A stretch of DNA of 64,000 nucleotides from Odiellus spinosus (lineage: Eukaryota; Arthropoda; Arachnida; Opiliones; Phalangiidae). The translations under genes and the position numbers were made by a program. This document shows positions 15,062 through 28,730 of this stretch, piece after piece. Under the pieces are notes generated by a model that saw nothing but the letters and a program-made list of their open reading frames with translations, ran no database searches and had not been told where the DNA came from. The stretch covers positions 1,674,001-1,738,000 of the forward strand of contig OY987234.1 in NCBI GenBank assembly GCA_963920705.1. The letters are read 5' to 3'. Positions within the stretch are counted from its first letter, which is position 1. Every line of letters begins with the position of its first letter.

Positions 15062-15083
15062 GGATCTGCACTTGGGAAATTTT
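15062..15083 (+). repeat. 22-bp monomer, class 2
   Basis: The unit ends AAATTTT directly before the next GGATC, having lost the usual G of TTTGT. It is one of two such units, 137 bp apart. Confidence 0.95.
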
Positions 15084-15198
15084 GGATCTACATTTGGGAA
15101 ATTTGTGGATCTACACTTGGGAAATTTGTGGATCTGCATTTGGGAAATTTGTGGATCTACACTTGGGAAATTTGTGGATCTGCACTTGGGAAATTTGT

Positions 15199-15220
15199 GG
15201 ATCTGCACTTGGGAAATTTT
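15199..15220 (+). repeat. 22-bp monomer, class 2
   Basis: This is the second member of the 137-bp duplication, with the same AAATTTT ending. Confidence 0.95.
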
Positions 15221-16339
15221 GGATCTACATTTGGGAAATTTGTGGATCTACACTTGGGAAATTTGTGGATCTGCATTTGGGAAATTTGTGGATCTACACT
15301 TGGGAAATTTGTGGATCTACATTTGGGAAATTTGTGGATCTACACTTGGGAAATTGGTGGATCTACAATTGGGAAATTTGTGGATCTACACTTGGGAAAT
15401 TTGTGGATCTACACTTGGGAAATTTGTGGATCTACACTTGGGAAATTTGTGGGTCTACACTTGGGAAATTTGTGGGTCTACACTTGGGAAATTTGTGGAT
15501 CTACACTTGGGAAATTTGTTGATCTACACTTGGGAAATTTGTGGATCTACACTTGGGAAATTTGTGGATCTACACTTGGGAAATTTGTGGATCTACACTT
15601 GGGAAATTTGTGGATCTACATTTGGGAAATTTGTGGATCTACACTTGGGAAATTTGTGGATCTGCATTTGGGAAATTTGTGGATCTACACTTGGGAAATT
15701 TGTGGATCTACATTTGGGAAATTTGTGGATCTACACTTGGGAAATTGGTGGATCTACATTTGGGAAATTTGTGGATCTACACTTGGGAAATTTGTGGATC
15801 TACACTTGGGAAATTTGTGGATCTACACTTGGGAAATTTGTGGGTCTACACTTGGGAAATTTGTGGATCTACACTTGGGAAATTTGTTGATCTACACTTG
15901 GGAAATTTGTGGATCTACACTTGGGAAATTTGTGGATCTACACTTGGGAAATTTGTGGATCTACACTTGGGAAATTTGTGGATCTACATTTGGGAAATTT
16001 GTGGATCTACACTTGGGAAATTTGTGGATCTACACTTAGGAAATTTGTGGATCTACACTTAGGAAATTTGTGGATCTACACTTGGGAAATTTGATTATCT
16101 GCACTTGGAAAATTTGTGGATGTGCACTTGGGAAATTTGTGGATCTGTACTTGGGAACTTTGTGGATCTGCACTTGGGAAAATTGTGGATCTGCACTTGG
16201 GAAATTTGTGGATCTGCACTTGGGAAATTTGTGGATCTACACTTGGGAAATTTGTGGATCTACATTTGGGAAATTTGTGGATCTACATTAGGGAAATTTG
16301 TGGATGTGCACTTGGGAAATTTGTGGATCTACACTTGGG

Positions 16340-18060
16340 AAATTTGGTGATCTACACTTGGGAAATTTGTGGATCTACTCTTGGGAAATTTGGTGATCTA
16401 CACTTGGGATATTTGATTATCTGCACTTGGAAAATTTGTGGATGTGCACCTGGGAAATTTGTGGATCTGCACTTGGGAAAATTGTGCATCTGCACTTGGG
16501 GAATTTGTGGGTCTGCACTTGGGAAATTTGTGGATCTGCACTTGGGAAATTTGTGGATCTGCACTTGGGAAATTTGTGGATCTGCACTTTTGAAATTTGT
16601 GGATCTGCACTTGGGAAATTTGTGGATCTACACTTGGGAAATTTGTGGATCTACACTTGGGAAATTTGGTGATCTACATTTGGGAAATTTGTGGATCTAC
16701 ACTTGGGAAATTTGTGGATCTACACTTGGGAAATTTGTGGATCTACATTTGGGAAATTTGTGGATCTGCACTTGGGAACTTTGTGGATCTGCACTTGGGA
16801 AAATTGTGGATCTGCACTTGGGAAATTTGTGGATCTGCACTTGGGAAATTTGTGGATCTACACTTGGGAAATTTGTGGATCTACATTTGGGAAATTTGTG
16901 GATCTGCACTTGGGAAATTTGTGGATCTGCACTTGGGAACTTTGTGGATCTGCACTTGGGAAAATTGTGGATCTGCACTTGGGGAATTTGTGGATCTGCA
17001 CTTGGGAAATTTGTGGATCTGCACTTGGGAAATTTGTGAATCTGCACTTGGGAAATTTGTGGATCTGCACTTTTGAAATTTGTGGATCTGCACTTGGGAA
17101 ATTTGTGGATATGCACTTGGCAAATTTGTGGATATGCACTTGGGAAATTTGTGGATCTACACTTGGGAAATTTGTGGATCTACACTTGGGAAATTTGTGG
17201 ATCTACACTTTTGAAATTTGGTGATCTACACTTGGGAAATTTGTGGATCTACACTTGTAAAATTTGTGGATCTACACTTGGGAAATTTGTGGATCTACAT
17301 TTGGGAAATTTGTGGATCTGCACTTGGGAAATTTGTGGATCTTCACTTGGGAAATTTGTGGATCTGCACTTGGGAAATTTGTGGATCTACACTTGGGAAA
17401 TTTGTGGATCTACATTTGGGAAATTTGTGGATCTACACTTGGGAAATTTGTGGATCTACTCTTGGGAAATTTGTGGATCTTCACTTGGGAAATTTGTGGA
17501 TCTACACTTGGGAAATTTGTGGATCTGCACTTGGGAAATTTGTGGTTCTACACTTGGGAAATTTGTGGATCTACATTTGGGAAATTTGTGGATCTACACT
17601 TGGGAAATTTGTGGATCTACACTTGGGAAATTTGTGGGTCTACACTTGGGAAATTTGTGGATCTACACTTGGGAAATTTGTGGATTTACACTTGGGGATT
17701 TTGTGGATCTACACTTGGGAAATAGGAGGATCTGCACTTGGGAAATTTGTGGATCTGCACTTATGAAATTTGTGGATCTGCACTTGGGAATTTTGTGGAT
17801 CTGCACTTGGGAAATTTGTGGATCTGCACTTGGGAAATTTGTGGATCTGCACTTTGGAAATTTGTGGATCTGAACTTGGGAAATTTGTGGATCTACATTT
17901 GGGAAATTTGTGGATCTGCACTTGGGAACTTTGTGGATCTGCACTTGGGAAAATTGTGGATCTGCACTTGGGAAATTTGTGGATCTGCACTTGGGAAATT
18001 TGTGGATCTACACTTGGGAAATTTGTGGATCTACATTTGGGAAATTTGTGGATCTGCATT
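16340..18060 (+). repeat. Distant copy of the 34-36 kb block
   Basis: Two stretches have close counterparts about 18 kb away. About 16340-17030 matches 34350-35040 at 18,009 bp (783 monomers), and about 17050-18060 matches 35130-36140 at 18,078 bp (786 monomers). Shared rare variants include TACTCTTGG, GTGCATCTGC, GTGAATCTGC, GGATATGCAC with CTTGGCAAA, GGATTTACACTTGGGGAT, AAATAGGAGG and CTTATGAAA. The offset change of three monomers marks an insertion or deletion after the copies separated. The copies differ at several bases, so this relation looks older than the 5,037-bp duplication. Confidence 0.75.
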
Positions 18061-20099
18061 TGGGAAATTTGTGGATGTGCACTTGGGAAATTTGTGGATC
18101 TACACTTGGAAAATTTGTGGATGTGCACTTGGGAAATTTGTGGATCTGCACTTGGGAACTTTGTGGATCTGCACTTGGGAAAATTGGGGATCTGCACTTG
18201 GGGAATTTGTGGATCTGCACTTGGGAAATTTGTGGATCTACACTTGGAAAATTTGTGGATGTTCACTTGGGAAATTTGTGGATCTGCACTTGGGAAAATT
18301 GTGGATCTGCACTTGGGAAATTTGTGGATCTGCACTTGGGAAATTTGTGGATCTACATTTGGGAAATTTGTGGATCTACACTTGGGAAATTTGTGGATCT
18401 GCACTTGGGAAATTTGTGGATCTACACTTTTGAAATTTGGTGATCTACACTTGGGAAATTTGTGGATCTACACTTGGGAAATTTGTGGATCTACACTTGG
18501 GAAATTTGTGGATCTACATTTGGGAAATTTGTGGATCTGCACTTGGGAAATTTGTGGATCTGCACTTTTGAAATTTGTGGATCTGCACTTGGGAAATTTG
18601 TGGATCTACACTTGGGAAATTTGTGGATCTACATTTTGGAAATTTGTGGATCTGCACTTGGGAAATTTGTGGATCTGCACTTTTGAAATTTGTGGATCTG
18701 CACTTGGGAAATTTGTGGATCTACACTTGGGAAATTTGTGGATCTACACCTGGGAAATTTGGTGATCTACATTTGGGAAATTTGTGGATCTACACTTGGG
18801 AAATTTGTGGATCTACACTTGGGAAATTTGTGGATCTACATTTGGGAAATTTGTGGATCTGCACTTGGGAACTTTGTGGATCTGCACTTGGAAAATTTGT
18901 GGATGTGCACTTGGGAAATTTGTGGATCTGCACTTGGGAACTTTGTGGATCTGCACTTGGGAAAATTGTGGATCTGCACTTGGGGAATTTGTGGATCTGC
19001 ACTTGGGAAATTTGTGGATCTACACTTGGGAAATTTGTGGATCTACACTTAGGAAATTTGTGGATCTACACTTGGGAAATTTGTGGATCTACACTTGGGA
19101 AATTTGTGGATCTACACTTTTGAAATTTGGTGATCTACACTTGGGAAATTTGTGGATCTACACTTGGGAAATTTGTGGATCTACACTTGGGAAATTTGTG
19201 GATCTACATTTGGGAAATTTGTGGATCTGCACTTGGGAAATTTGTGGATCTGCACTTTTGAAATTTGTGGATCTGCACTTGGGAAATTTGTGGATCTACA
19301 CTTGGGAAATTTGTGGATCTACACTTGGGAAATTTGGTGATCTACATTTGGGAAATTTGTGGATCTACACTTGGGAAATTTGTGGATCTACACTTGGGAA
19401 ATTTGTGGATCTACATTTGGGAAATTTGTGGATCTGCACTTGGGAACTTTGTGGATCTGCACTTGGGAAAATTGTGGATCTGCACTTGGGAAATTTGTGG
19501 ATCTGCACTTGGGAAATTTGTGGATCTACACTTGGGAAATTTGTGGATCTACATTTGGGAAATTTGTGGATCTGCATTTGGGAAATTTGTGGATGTGCAC
19601 TTGGGAAATTTGTGGATCTACACTTGGAAAATTTGTGGATGTGCACTTGGGAAATTTGTGGATCTGCACTTGGGAACTTTGTGGATCTGCACTTGGGAAA
19701 ATTGTGGATCTGCACTTGGGAAATTTGTGGATCTGCACTTGGGAAATTTGTGGATCTACACTTGGGAAATTTGTGGATCTACATTTGGGAAATTTGTGGA
19801 TCTGCATTTGGGAAATTTGTGGATGTGCACTTGGGAAATTTGTGGATCTACACTTGGAAAATTTGTGGATGTGCACTTGGGAAATTTGTGGATCTGCACT
19901 TGGGAACTTTGTGGATCTGCACTTGGGAAAATTGTGGATCTGCACTTGGGGAATTTGTGGATCTGCACTTGGGAAATTTGTGGATCTACACTTGGGAAAT
20001 TTGTGGATCTACACTTAGGAAATTTGTGGATCTACACTTGGGAAATTTGTGGATCTACACTTGGGAAATTTGATTATCTGCACTTGGAAAATTTGTGGA

Positions 20100-23000
20100 T
20101 GTGCACTTGGGAAATTTGTGGATCTGTACTTGGGAACTTTGTGGATCTGCACTTGGGAAAATTGTGGATCTGCACTTGGGAAATTTGTGGATCTGCACTT
20201 GGGAAATTTGTGGATCTACACTTTTGAAATTTGGTGATCTACACTTGGGAAATTTGTGGATCTACACTTGGGAAATTTGTGGATCTACACTTGGGAAATT
20301 TGTGGATCTACATTTGGGAAATTTGTGGATCTGCACTTGGGAAATTTGTGGATCTGCACTTTTGAAATTTGTGGATCTGCACTTGGGAAATTTGTGGATC
20401 TACACTTGGGAAATTTGTGGATCTACACTTGGGAAATTTGGTGATCTACATTTGGGAAATTTGTGGATCTACACTTGGGAAATTTGTGGATCTACACTTG
20501 GGAAATTTGTGGATCTACATTTGGGAAATTTGTGGATCTGCACTTGGGAACTTTGTGGATCTGCACTTGGGAAAATTGTGGATCTACACTTGGAAAATTT
20601 GTGGATGTGCACTTGGGAAATTTGTGGATCTGCACTTGGGAACTTTGTGGATCTGCACTTGGGAAAATTGTGGATCTGCACTTGGGGAATTTGTGGATCT
20701 GCACTTGGGAAATTTGTGGATCTACACTTGGGAAATTTGTGGATCTACACTTAGGAAATTTGTGGATCTACACTTGGGAAATTTGTGGATCTACACTTGG
20801 GAAATTTGATTATCTGCACTTGGAAAATTTGTGGATGTGCACTTGGGAAATTTGTGGATCTGTACTTGGGAACTTTGTGGATCTGCACTTGGGAAAATTG
20901 TGGATCTGCACTTGGGAAATTTGTGGATCTGCACTTGGGAAATTTGTGGATCTACACTTGGGAAATTTGTGGATCTACATTTGGGAATTTTGTGGATCTA
21001 CATTTGGGAAATTTGTGGATGTGCACTTGGGAAATTTGTGGATCTACACTTGGGAAATTTGGTGATCTACACTTGGGAAATTTGTGGATCTACACTTGGG
21101 AAATTTGGTGATCTACACTTGGGATATTTGATTATCTGCACTTGGAAAATTTGTGGATGTGCACTTGGGAAATTTGTGGATCTGCACTTGGGAAAATTGT
21201 GGATCTGCACTTGGGGAATTTGTGGATCTGCACTTGGGAAATTTGTGGATCTGCACTTGGGAAATTTGTGGATCTGCACTTGGGAAATTTGTGGATCTAC
21301 ATTTGGGAAATTTGTGGATCTACACTTGGGAAATTTGTGGATCTGCATTTGGGAAATTTGTGGATCTACACTTGGGAAATTTGTGGATCTACATTTGGGA
21401 AATTTGTGGATCTACACTTGGGAAATTGGTGGATCTACATTTGGGAAATTTGTGGATCTACACTTGGGAAATTTGTGGATCTACACTTGGGAAATTTGTG
21501 GATCTACACTTGGGAAATTTGTGGGTCTACACTTGGGAAATTTGTGGATCTACACTTGGGAAATTTGTGGATCTACACTTGGGAAAATTGTGGATCTACA
21601 CTTGGGAAATTTGGTGATCTACACTTGGGAAATTTGTGGATCTACACTTGGGAAATTTGTGGATCTACACTTGGGAAATTTGTGGATCTACATTAGGGAA
21701 ATTTGTGGATCTACACTTGGGAAATTTGTGGATCTACACTTAGGAAATTTGTGGATCTACACTTGGGAAATTTGTGGATCTACACTTGGAAAATTTGTGG
21801 ATGTGCACTTGGGAAATTTGTGGATCTGCACTTGGGAACTTTGTGGATCTGCACTTGGGAAAATTGTGGATCTGCACTTAGGGAATTTGTGGATCTGCAC
21901 TTGGGAAATTTGTGGATCTACACTTGGGAAATTTGATTATCTGCACTTGGAAAATTTGTGGATGTGCACTTGGGAAATTTGTGGATCTGTACTTGGGAAC
22001 TTTGTGGATCTGCACTTGGGAAAATTGTGGATCTGCACTTGGGAAATTTGTGGATCTGCACTTGGGAAATTTGTGGATCTACACTTTTGAAATTTGGTGA
22101 TCTACACTTGGGAAATTAGTGGATCTACACTTGGGAAATTTGTGGATCTACACTTGGGAAATTTGTGGATCTACATTTGGGAAATTTGTGGATCTGCACT
22201 TGGGAAATTTGTGGATCTGCACTTGGGAAAATTGTGGATCTGCACTTGGGAAATTTGTGGATCTGCACTTGGGAAATTTGTGGATCTACACTTTTGAAAT
22301 TTGGTGATCTACACTTGGGAAATTTGTGGATCTACACTTGGGAAATTTGTGGATCTACACTTGGGAAATTTGTGGATCTACATCTGGGAAATTTGTGGAT
22401 CTGCACTTGGGAAATTTGTGGATCTGCACTTTTGAAATTTGTGGATCTGCACTTGGGAAATTTGTGGATCTACACTTGGGAAATTTGTGGATCTACACTT
22501 GGGAAATTTGGTGATCTACATTTGGGAAATTTGTGGATCTACACTTGGGAAATTTGTGGATCTACACTTGGGAAATTTGTGGATCTACATTTGGGAAATT
22601 TGTGGATCTGCACTTGGGAACTTTGTGGATCTGCACTTGGGAAAATTGTGGATCTACACTTGGAAAATTTGTGGATGTGCACTTGGGAAATTTGTGGATC
22701 TGCACTTGGGAACTTTGTGGATCTGCACTTGGGAAAATTGTGGATCTGCACTTGGGAAATTTGTGGATCTACACTTAGGAAATTTGTGGATCTACACTTG
22801 GGAAATTTGTGGATCTACACTTGGGAAATTTGATTATCTGCACTTGGAAAATTTGTGGATGTGCACTTGGGAAATTTGTGGATCTGTACTTGGGAACTTT
22901 GTGGATCTGCACTTGGGAAAATTGTGGATCTGCACTTGGGAAATTTGTGGATCTGCACTTGGGAAATTTGTGGATCTACACTTGGGAAATTTGTGGATCT

Positions 23001-26000
23001 ACATTTGGGAATTTTGTGGATCTACATTTGGGAAATTTGTGGATGTGCACTTGGGAAATTTGTGGATCTACACTTGGGAAATTTGGTGATCTACACTTGG
23101 GAAATTTGTGGATCTACACTTGGGAAATTTGGTGATCTACACTTGGGATATTTGATTATCTGCACTTGGAAAATTTGTGGATGTGCACTTGGGAAATTTG
23201 TGGATCTGCACTTGGGAAAATTGTGGATCTGCACTTGGGGAATTTGTGGATCTGCACTTGGGAAATTTGTGGATCTGCACTTGGGAAATTTGTGGATCTG
23301 CACTTGGGAAATTTGTGTATCTACATTTGGGAAATTTGTGGATCTACACTTGGGAAATTTGTGGATCTGCATTTGGGAAATTTGTGGATCTACACTTGGG
23401 AAATTTGTGGATCTACATTTGGGAAATTTGTGGATCTACACTTGGGAAATTGGTGGATCTACATTTGGGAAATTTGTGGATCTACACTTGGGAAATTTGT
23501 GGATCTACACTTGGGAAATTTGTGGATCTACACTTGGGAAATTTGTGGGTCTACACTTGGGAAATTTGTGGATCTACACTTGGGAAATTTGTGGATCTAC
23601 ACTTGGGAAATTTGTGGATCTACACTTGGGAAATTTGGTGATCTACACTTGGGAAATTTGTGGATCTACACTTGGGAAATTTGTGGATCTACACTTGGGA
23701 AATTTGTGGATCTACATTAGGGAAATTTGTGGATCTACACTTGGGAAATTTGTGGATCTACACTTAGGAAATTTGTGGATCTACACTTGGGAAATTTGTG
23801 GATCTACACTTGGAAAATTTGTGGATGTGCACTTGGGAAATTTGTGGATCTGCACTTGGGAACTTTGTGGATCTGCACTTGGGAAAATTGTGGATCTGCA
23901 CTTGGGGAATTTGTGGATCTGCACTTGGGAAATTTGTGGATCTACACTTGGGAAATTTGTGGATCTACACTTAGGAAATTTGTGGATCTACACTTGGGAA
24001 ATTTGTGGATCTACACTTGGGAAATTTGATTATCTGCACTTGGAAAATTTGTGGATGTGCACTTGGGAAATTTGTGGATCTGTACTTGGGAACTTTGTGG
24101 ATCTGCACTTGGGAAAATTGTGGATCTGCACTTGGGAAATTTGTGGATCTGCACTTGGGAAATTTGTGGATCTACACTTGGGAAATTTGTGGATCTACAT
24201 TTGGGAATTTTGTGGATCTACATTTGGGAAATTTGTGGATGTGCACTTGGGAAATTTGTGGATGTGCACTTGGGAAATTTGTGGATCTGCACTTGGGAAA
24301 ATTGTGGATCTGCACTTGGGGAATTTGTGGATCTGCACTTGGGAAATTTGTGGATCTGCACTTGGGAAATTTGTGGATCTGCACTTGGGAAATTTGTGGA
24401 TCTACATTTGGGAAATTTGTGGATCTACACTTGGGAAATTTGTGGATCTGCATTTGGGAAATTTGTGGATCTACACTTGGGAAATTTGTGGATCTACATT
24501 TGGGAAATTTGTGGATCTACACTTGGGAAATTGGTGGATCTACATTTGGGAAATTTGTGGATCTACACTTGGGAAATTTGTGGATCTACAGTTGGAAAAT
24601 TTGTGGATCTGCACTTGGGAAATTTGTGGATCTGCACTTGGCAAATTTGGTGATCTACACTTGGGAAATTTGTGGATCTACACTTGGGAAATTTGGTGAT
24701 CTACACTTGGGATATTTGATTATCTGCACTTGGAAAATTTGTGGATGTGCACTTGGGAAATTTGTGGATCTGCACTTGGGAAAATTGTGGATCAGCACTT
24801 GGGGAATTTGTGGATCTACACTTGGGAAATTTGTGGATCTACACTTGGGAAATTTGGTGATCTACATTTGGGAAATTTGTGGATCTACACTTGGGAAATT
24901 TGTGGATCTACACTTGGGAAATTTGTGGATCTACATTTGGGAAATTTGTGGATCTGCACTTGGGAAATTTGTGGATCTGCACTTGGGAAAATTGTGGATC
25001 TGCACTTGGGAAATTTGTGGATCTGCACTTGGGAAATTTGTGGATCTACACTTTTGAAATTTGGTGATCTACACTTGGGAAATTTGTGGATCTACACTTG
25101 GGAAATTTGTGGATCTACACTTGGGAAATTTGTGGATCTACATTTGGGAAATTTGTGGATCTGCACTTGGGAAATTTGTGGATCTGCACTTTTGAAATTT
25201 GTGGATCTGCACTTGGGAAATTTGTGGATCTACACTTGGGAAATTTGTGGATCTACACTTGGGAAATTTGGTGATCTACATTTGGGAAATTTGTGGATCT
25301 ACACTTGGGAAATTTGTGGATCTACACTTGGGAAATTTGTGGATCTACATTTGGGAAATTTGTGGATCTGCACTTGGGAACTTTGTGGATCTGCACTTGG
25401 GAAAATTGTGGATCTACACTTGGAAAATTTGTGGATGTGCACTTGGGAAATTTGTGGATCTGCACTTGGGAACTTTGTGGATCTGCACTTGGGAAAATTG
25501 TGGATCTGCACTTGGGGAATTTGTGGATCTGCACTTGGGAAATTTGTGGATCTACACTTGGGAAATTTGTGGATCTACACTTAGGAAATTTGTGGATCTA
25601 CACTTGGGAAATTTGTGGATCTACACTTGGGAAATTTGATTATCTGCACTTGGAAAATTTGTGGATGTGCACTTGGGAAATTTGTGGATCTGTACTTGGG
25701 AACTTTGTGGATCTGCACTTGGGAAAATTGTGGATCTGCACTTGGGAAATTTGTGGATCTGCACTTGGGAAATTTGTGGATCTACACTTGGGAAATTTGT
25801 GGATCTACATTTGGGAATTTTGTGGATCTACATTTGGGAAATTTGTGGATGTGCACTTGGGAAATTTGTGGATCTACACTTGGGAAATTTGGTGATCTAC
25901 ACTTGGGAAATTTGTGGATCTACACTTGGGAAATTTGGTGATCTACACTTGGGATATTTGATTATCTGCACTTGGAAAATTTGTGGATGTGCACTTGGGA

Positions 26001-28730
26001 AATTTGTGGATCTGCACTTGGGAAAATTGTGGATCTGCACTTGGGGAATTTGTGGATCTGCACTTGGGAAATTTGTGGATCTGCACTTGGGAAATTTGTG
26101 GATCTGCACTTGGGAAATTTGTGTATCTACATTTGGGAAATTTGTGGATCTACACTTGGGAAATTTGTGGATCTGCATTTGGGAAATTTGTGGATCTACA
26201 CTTGGGAAATTTGTGGATCTACATTTGGGAAATTTGTGGATCTACACTTGGGAAATTGGTGGATCTACATTTGGGAAATTTGTGGATCTACACTTGGGAA
26301 ATTTGTGGATCTACACTTGGGAAATTTGTGGATCTACACTTGGGAAATTTGTGGGTCTACACTTGGGAAATTTGTGGATCTACACTTGGGAAATTTGTGG
26401 ATCTACACTTGGGAAATTTGTGGATCTACACTTGGGAAATTTGGTGATCTACACTTGGGAAATTTGTGGATCTACACTTGGGAAATTTGTGGATCTACAC
26501 TTGGGAAATTTGTGGATCTACATTAGGGAAATTTGTGGATCTACACTTGGGAAATTTGTGGATCTACACTTAGGAAATTTGTGGATCTACACTTGGGAAA
26601 TTTGTGGATCTACACTTGGAAAATTTGTGGATGTGCACTTGGGAAATTTGTGGATCTGCACTTGGGAACTTTGTGGATCTGCACTTGGGAAAATTGTGGA
26701 TCTGCACTTGGGGAATTTGTGGATCTGCACTTGGGAAATTTGTGGATCTACACTTGGGAAATTTGTGGATCTACACTTAGGAAATTTGTGGATCTACACT
26801 TGGGAAATTTGTGGATCTACACTTGGGAAATTTGATTATCTGCACTTGGAAAATTTGTGGATGTGCACTTGGGAAATTTGTGGATCTGTACTTGGGAACT
26901 TTGTGGATCTGCACTTGGGAAAATTGTGGATCTGCACTTGGGAAATTTGTGGATCTGCACTTGGGAAATTTGTGGATCTACACTTGGGAAATTTGTGGAT
27001 CTACATTTGGGAATTTTGTGGATCTACATTTGGGAAATTTGTGGATGTGCACTTGGGAAATTTGTGGATCTACACTTGGGAAATTTGGTGATCTACACTT
27101 GGGAAATTTGTGGATCTACACTTGGGAAATTTGGTGATCTACACTTGGGATATTTGATTATCTGCACTTGGAAAATTTGTGGATGTGCACTTGGGAAATT
27201 TGTGGATCTGCACTTGGGAAAATTGTGGATCAGCACTTGGGGAATTTGTGGATCTACACTTGGGAAATTTGTGGATCTACACTTGGGAAATTTGGTGATC
27301 TACATTTGGGAAATTTGTGGATCTACACTTGGGAAATTTGTGGATCTACACTTGGGAAATTTGTGGATCTACATTTGGGAAATTTGTGGATCTGCACTTG
27401 GGAACTTTGTGGATCTGCACTTGGGAAAATTGTGGATCTACACTTGGAAAATTTGTGGATGTGCACTTGGGAAATTTGTGGATCTGCACTTGGGAAAATT
27501 GTGGATCTGCACTTGGGGAATTTGTGGATCTGCACTTGGGAAATTTGTGGATCTGCACTTGGGAAATTTGTGGATCTGCACTTGGGAAATTTGTGGATCT
27601 ACATTTGGGAAATTTGTGGATCTACACTTGGGAAATTTGTGGATCTGCATTTGGGAAATTTGTGGATCTACACTTGGGAAATTTGTGGATCTACATTTGG
27701 GAAATTTGTGGATCTACACTTGGGAAATTGGTGGATCTACATTTGGGAAATTTGTGGATCTACACTTGGGAAATTTGTGGATCTACACTTGGGAAATTTG
27801 TGGATCTACACTTGGGAAATTTGTGGGTCTACACTTGGGAAATTTGTGGATCTACACTTGGGAAATTTGTGGATCTACACTTGGGAAATTTGTGGATCTA
27901 CACTTGGGAAATTTGGTGATCTACACTTGGGAAATTTGTGGATCTACACTTGGGAAATTTGTGGATCTACACTTGGGAAATTTGTGGATCTACATTAGGG
28001 AAATTTGTGGATCTACACTTGGGAAATTTGTGGATCTACACTTAGGAAATTTGTGGATCTACACTTGGGAAATTTGTGGATCTACACTTGGAAAATTTGT
28101 GGATGTGCACTTGGGAAATTTGTGGATCTGCACTTGGGAACTTTGTGGATCTGCACTTGGGAAAATTGTGGATCTGCACTTGGGGAATTTGTGGATCTGC
28201 ACTTGGGAAATTTGTGGATCTACACTTGGGAAATTTGTGGATCTACACTTAGGAAATTTGTGGATCTACACTTGGGAAATTTGTGGATCTACACTTGGGA
28301 AATTTGATTATCTGCACTTGGAAAATTTGTGGATGTGCACTTGGGAAATTTGTGGATCTGTACTTGGGAACTTTGTGGATCTGCACTTGGGAAAATTGTG
28401 GATCTGCACTTGGGAAATTTGTGGATCTGCACTTGGGAAATTTGTGGATCTACACTTGGGAAATTTGTGGATCTACATTTGGGAATTTTGTGGATCTACA
28501 TTTGGGAAATTTGTGGATGTGCACTTGGGAAATTTGTGGATCTACACTTGGGAAATTTGGTGATCTACACTTGGGAAATTTGTGGATCTACACTTGGGAA
28601 ATTTGGTGATCTACACTTGGGATATTTGATTATCTGCACTTGGAAAATTTGTGGATGTGCACTTGGGAAATTTGTGGATCTGCACTTGGGAAAATTGTGG
28701 ATCAGCACTTGGGGAATTTGTGGATCTGCA
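20100..28730 (+). repeat. Repeat family with 4,830, 2,806 and 1,472-bp offsets
   Basis: A recurring block (GATTATCTGC, CTTGGAAAA, GGATGTGC, GGATCTGTAC, GGGAACTTT, GGGAAAATTG, then a GGGAATTTTG monomer) returns at about 20831, 22855, 24051, 25661, 26857 and 28329. Good pairwise matches are about 20.1-21.2 kb with 24.9-26.0 kb at 4,830 bp, 22.79-24.26 kb with 25.60-27.07 kb at 2,806 bp, and 25.97-27.24 kb with 27.44-28.71 kb at 1,472 bp. The 22.1-22.75 kb part matches at 2,760 bp instead of 2,806 because two monomers are missing near 22.76 kb. Markers such as CATTAGGG and GGATCAGCAC tie particular copies together. Confidence 0.75.

Larger units (their letters stand above)
13050..20800 (+). repeat. 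Mosaic satellite segment with CTTTTGAAA variants
   Basis: No single higher-order period fits this segment. The CTTTTGAAA variant is first seen near 13761 and stays frequent to the right. GCATTTGGG and AAATTGGTGG monomers are common at 14.9-15.8 kb. A 137-bp block (six monomers, one of them 22 bp) is repeated at 15062 and 15199. A 230-bp block (ten monomers) is tandemly duplicated at about 19431-19660 and 19661-19890, seen in the repeated series GGAAC, GGAAAAT, GCATTT, GGATGTGC, CTTGGAAAA. The longest stop-free + frame of the window (13289-16039) lies here and reflects absence of stop-making variants, not a gene. Confidence 0.7.

Noticed and set aside
13289-16039. 916-codon open reading frame on + as a gene for a tandem-repeat protein
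   Set aside because: The frame is only the stop-free 23-bp repeat read through. All three + frames show the same 23-residue cycle, the frame begins and ends at random monomer variants, and there is no promoter, unique domain or codon-position bias in the variation.
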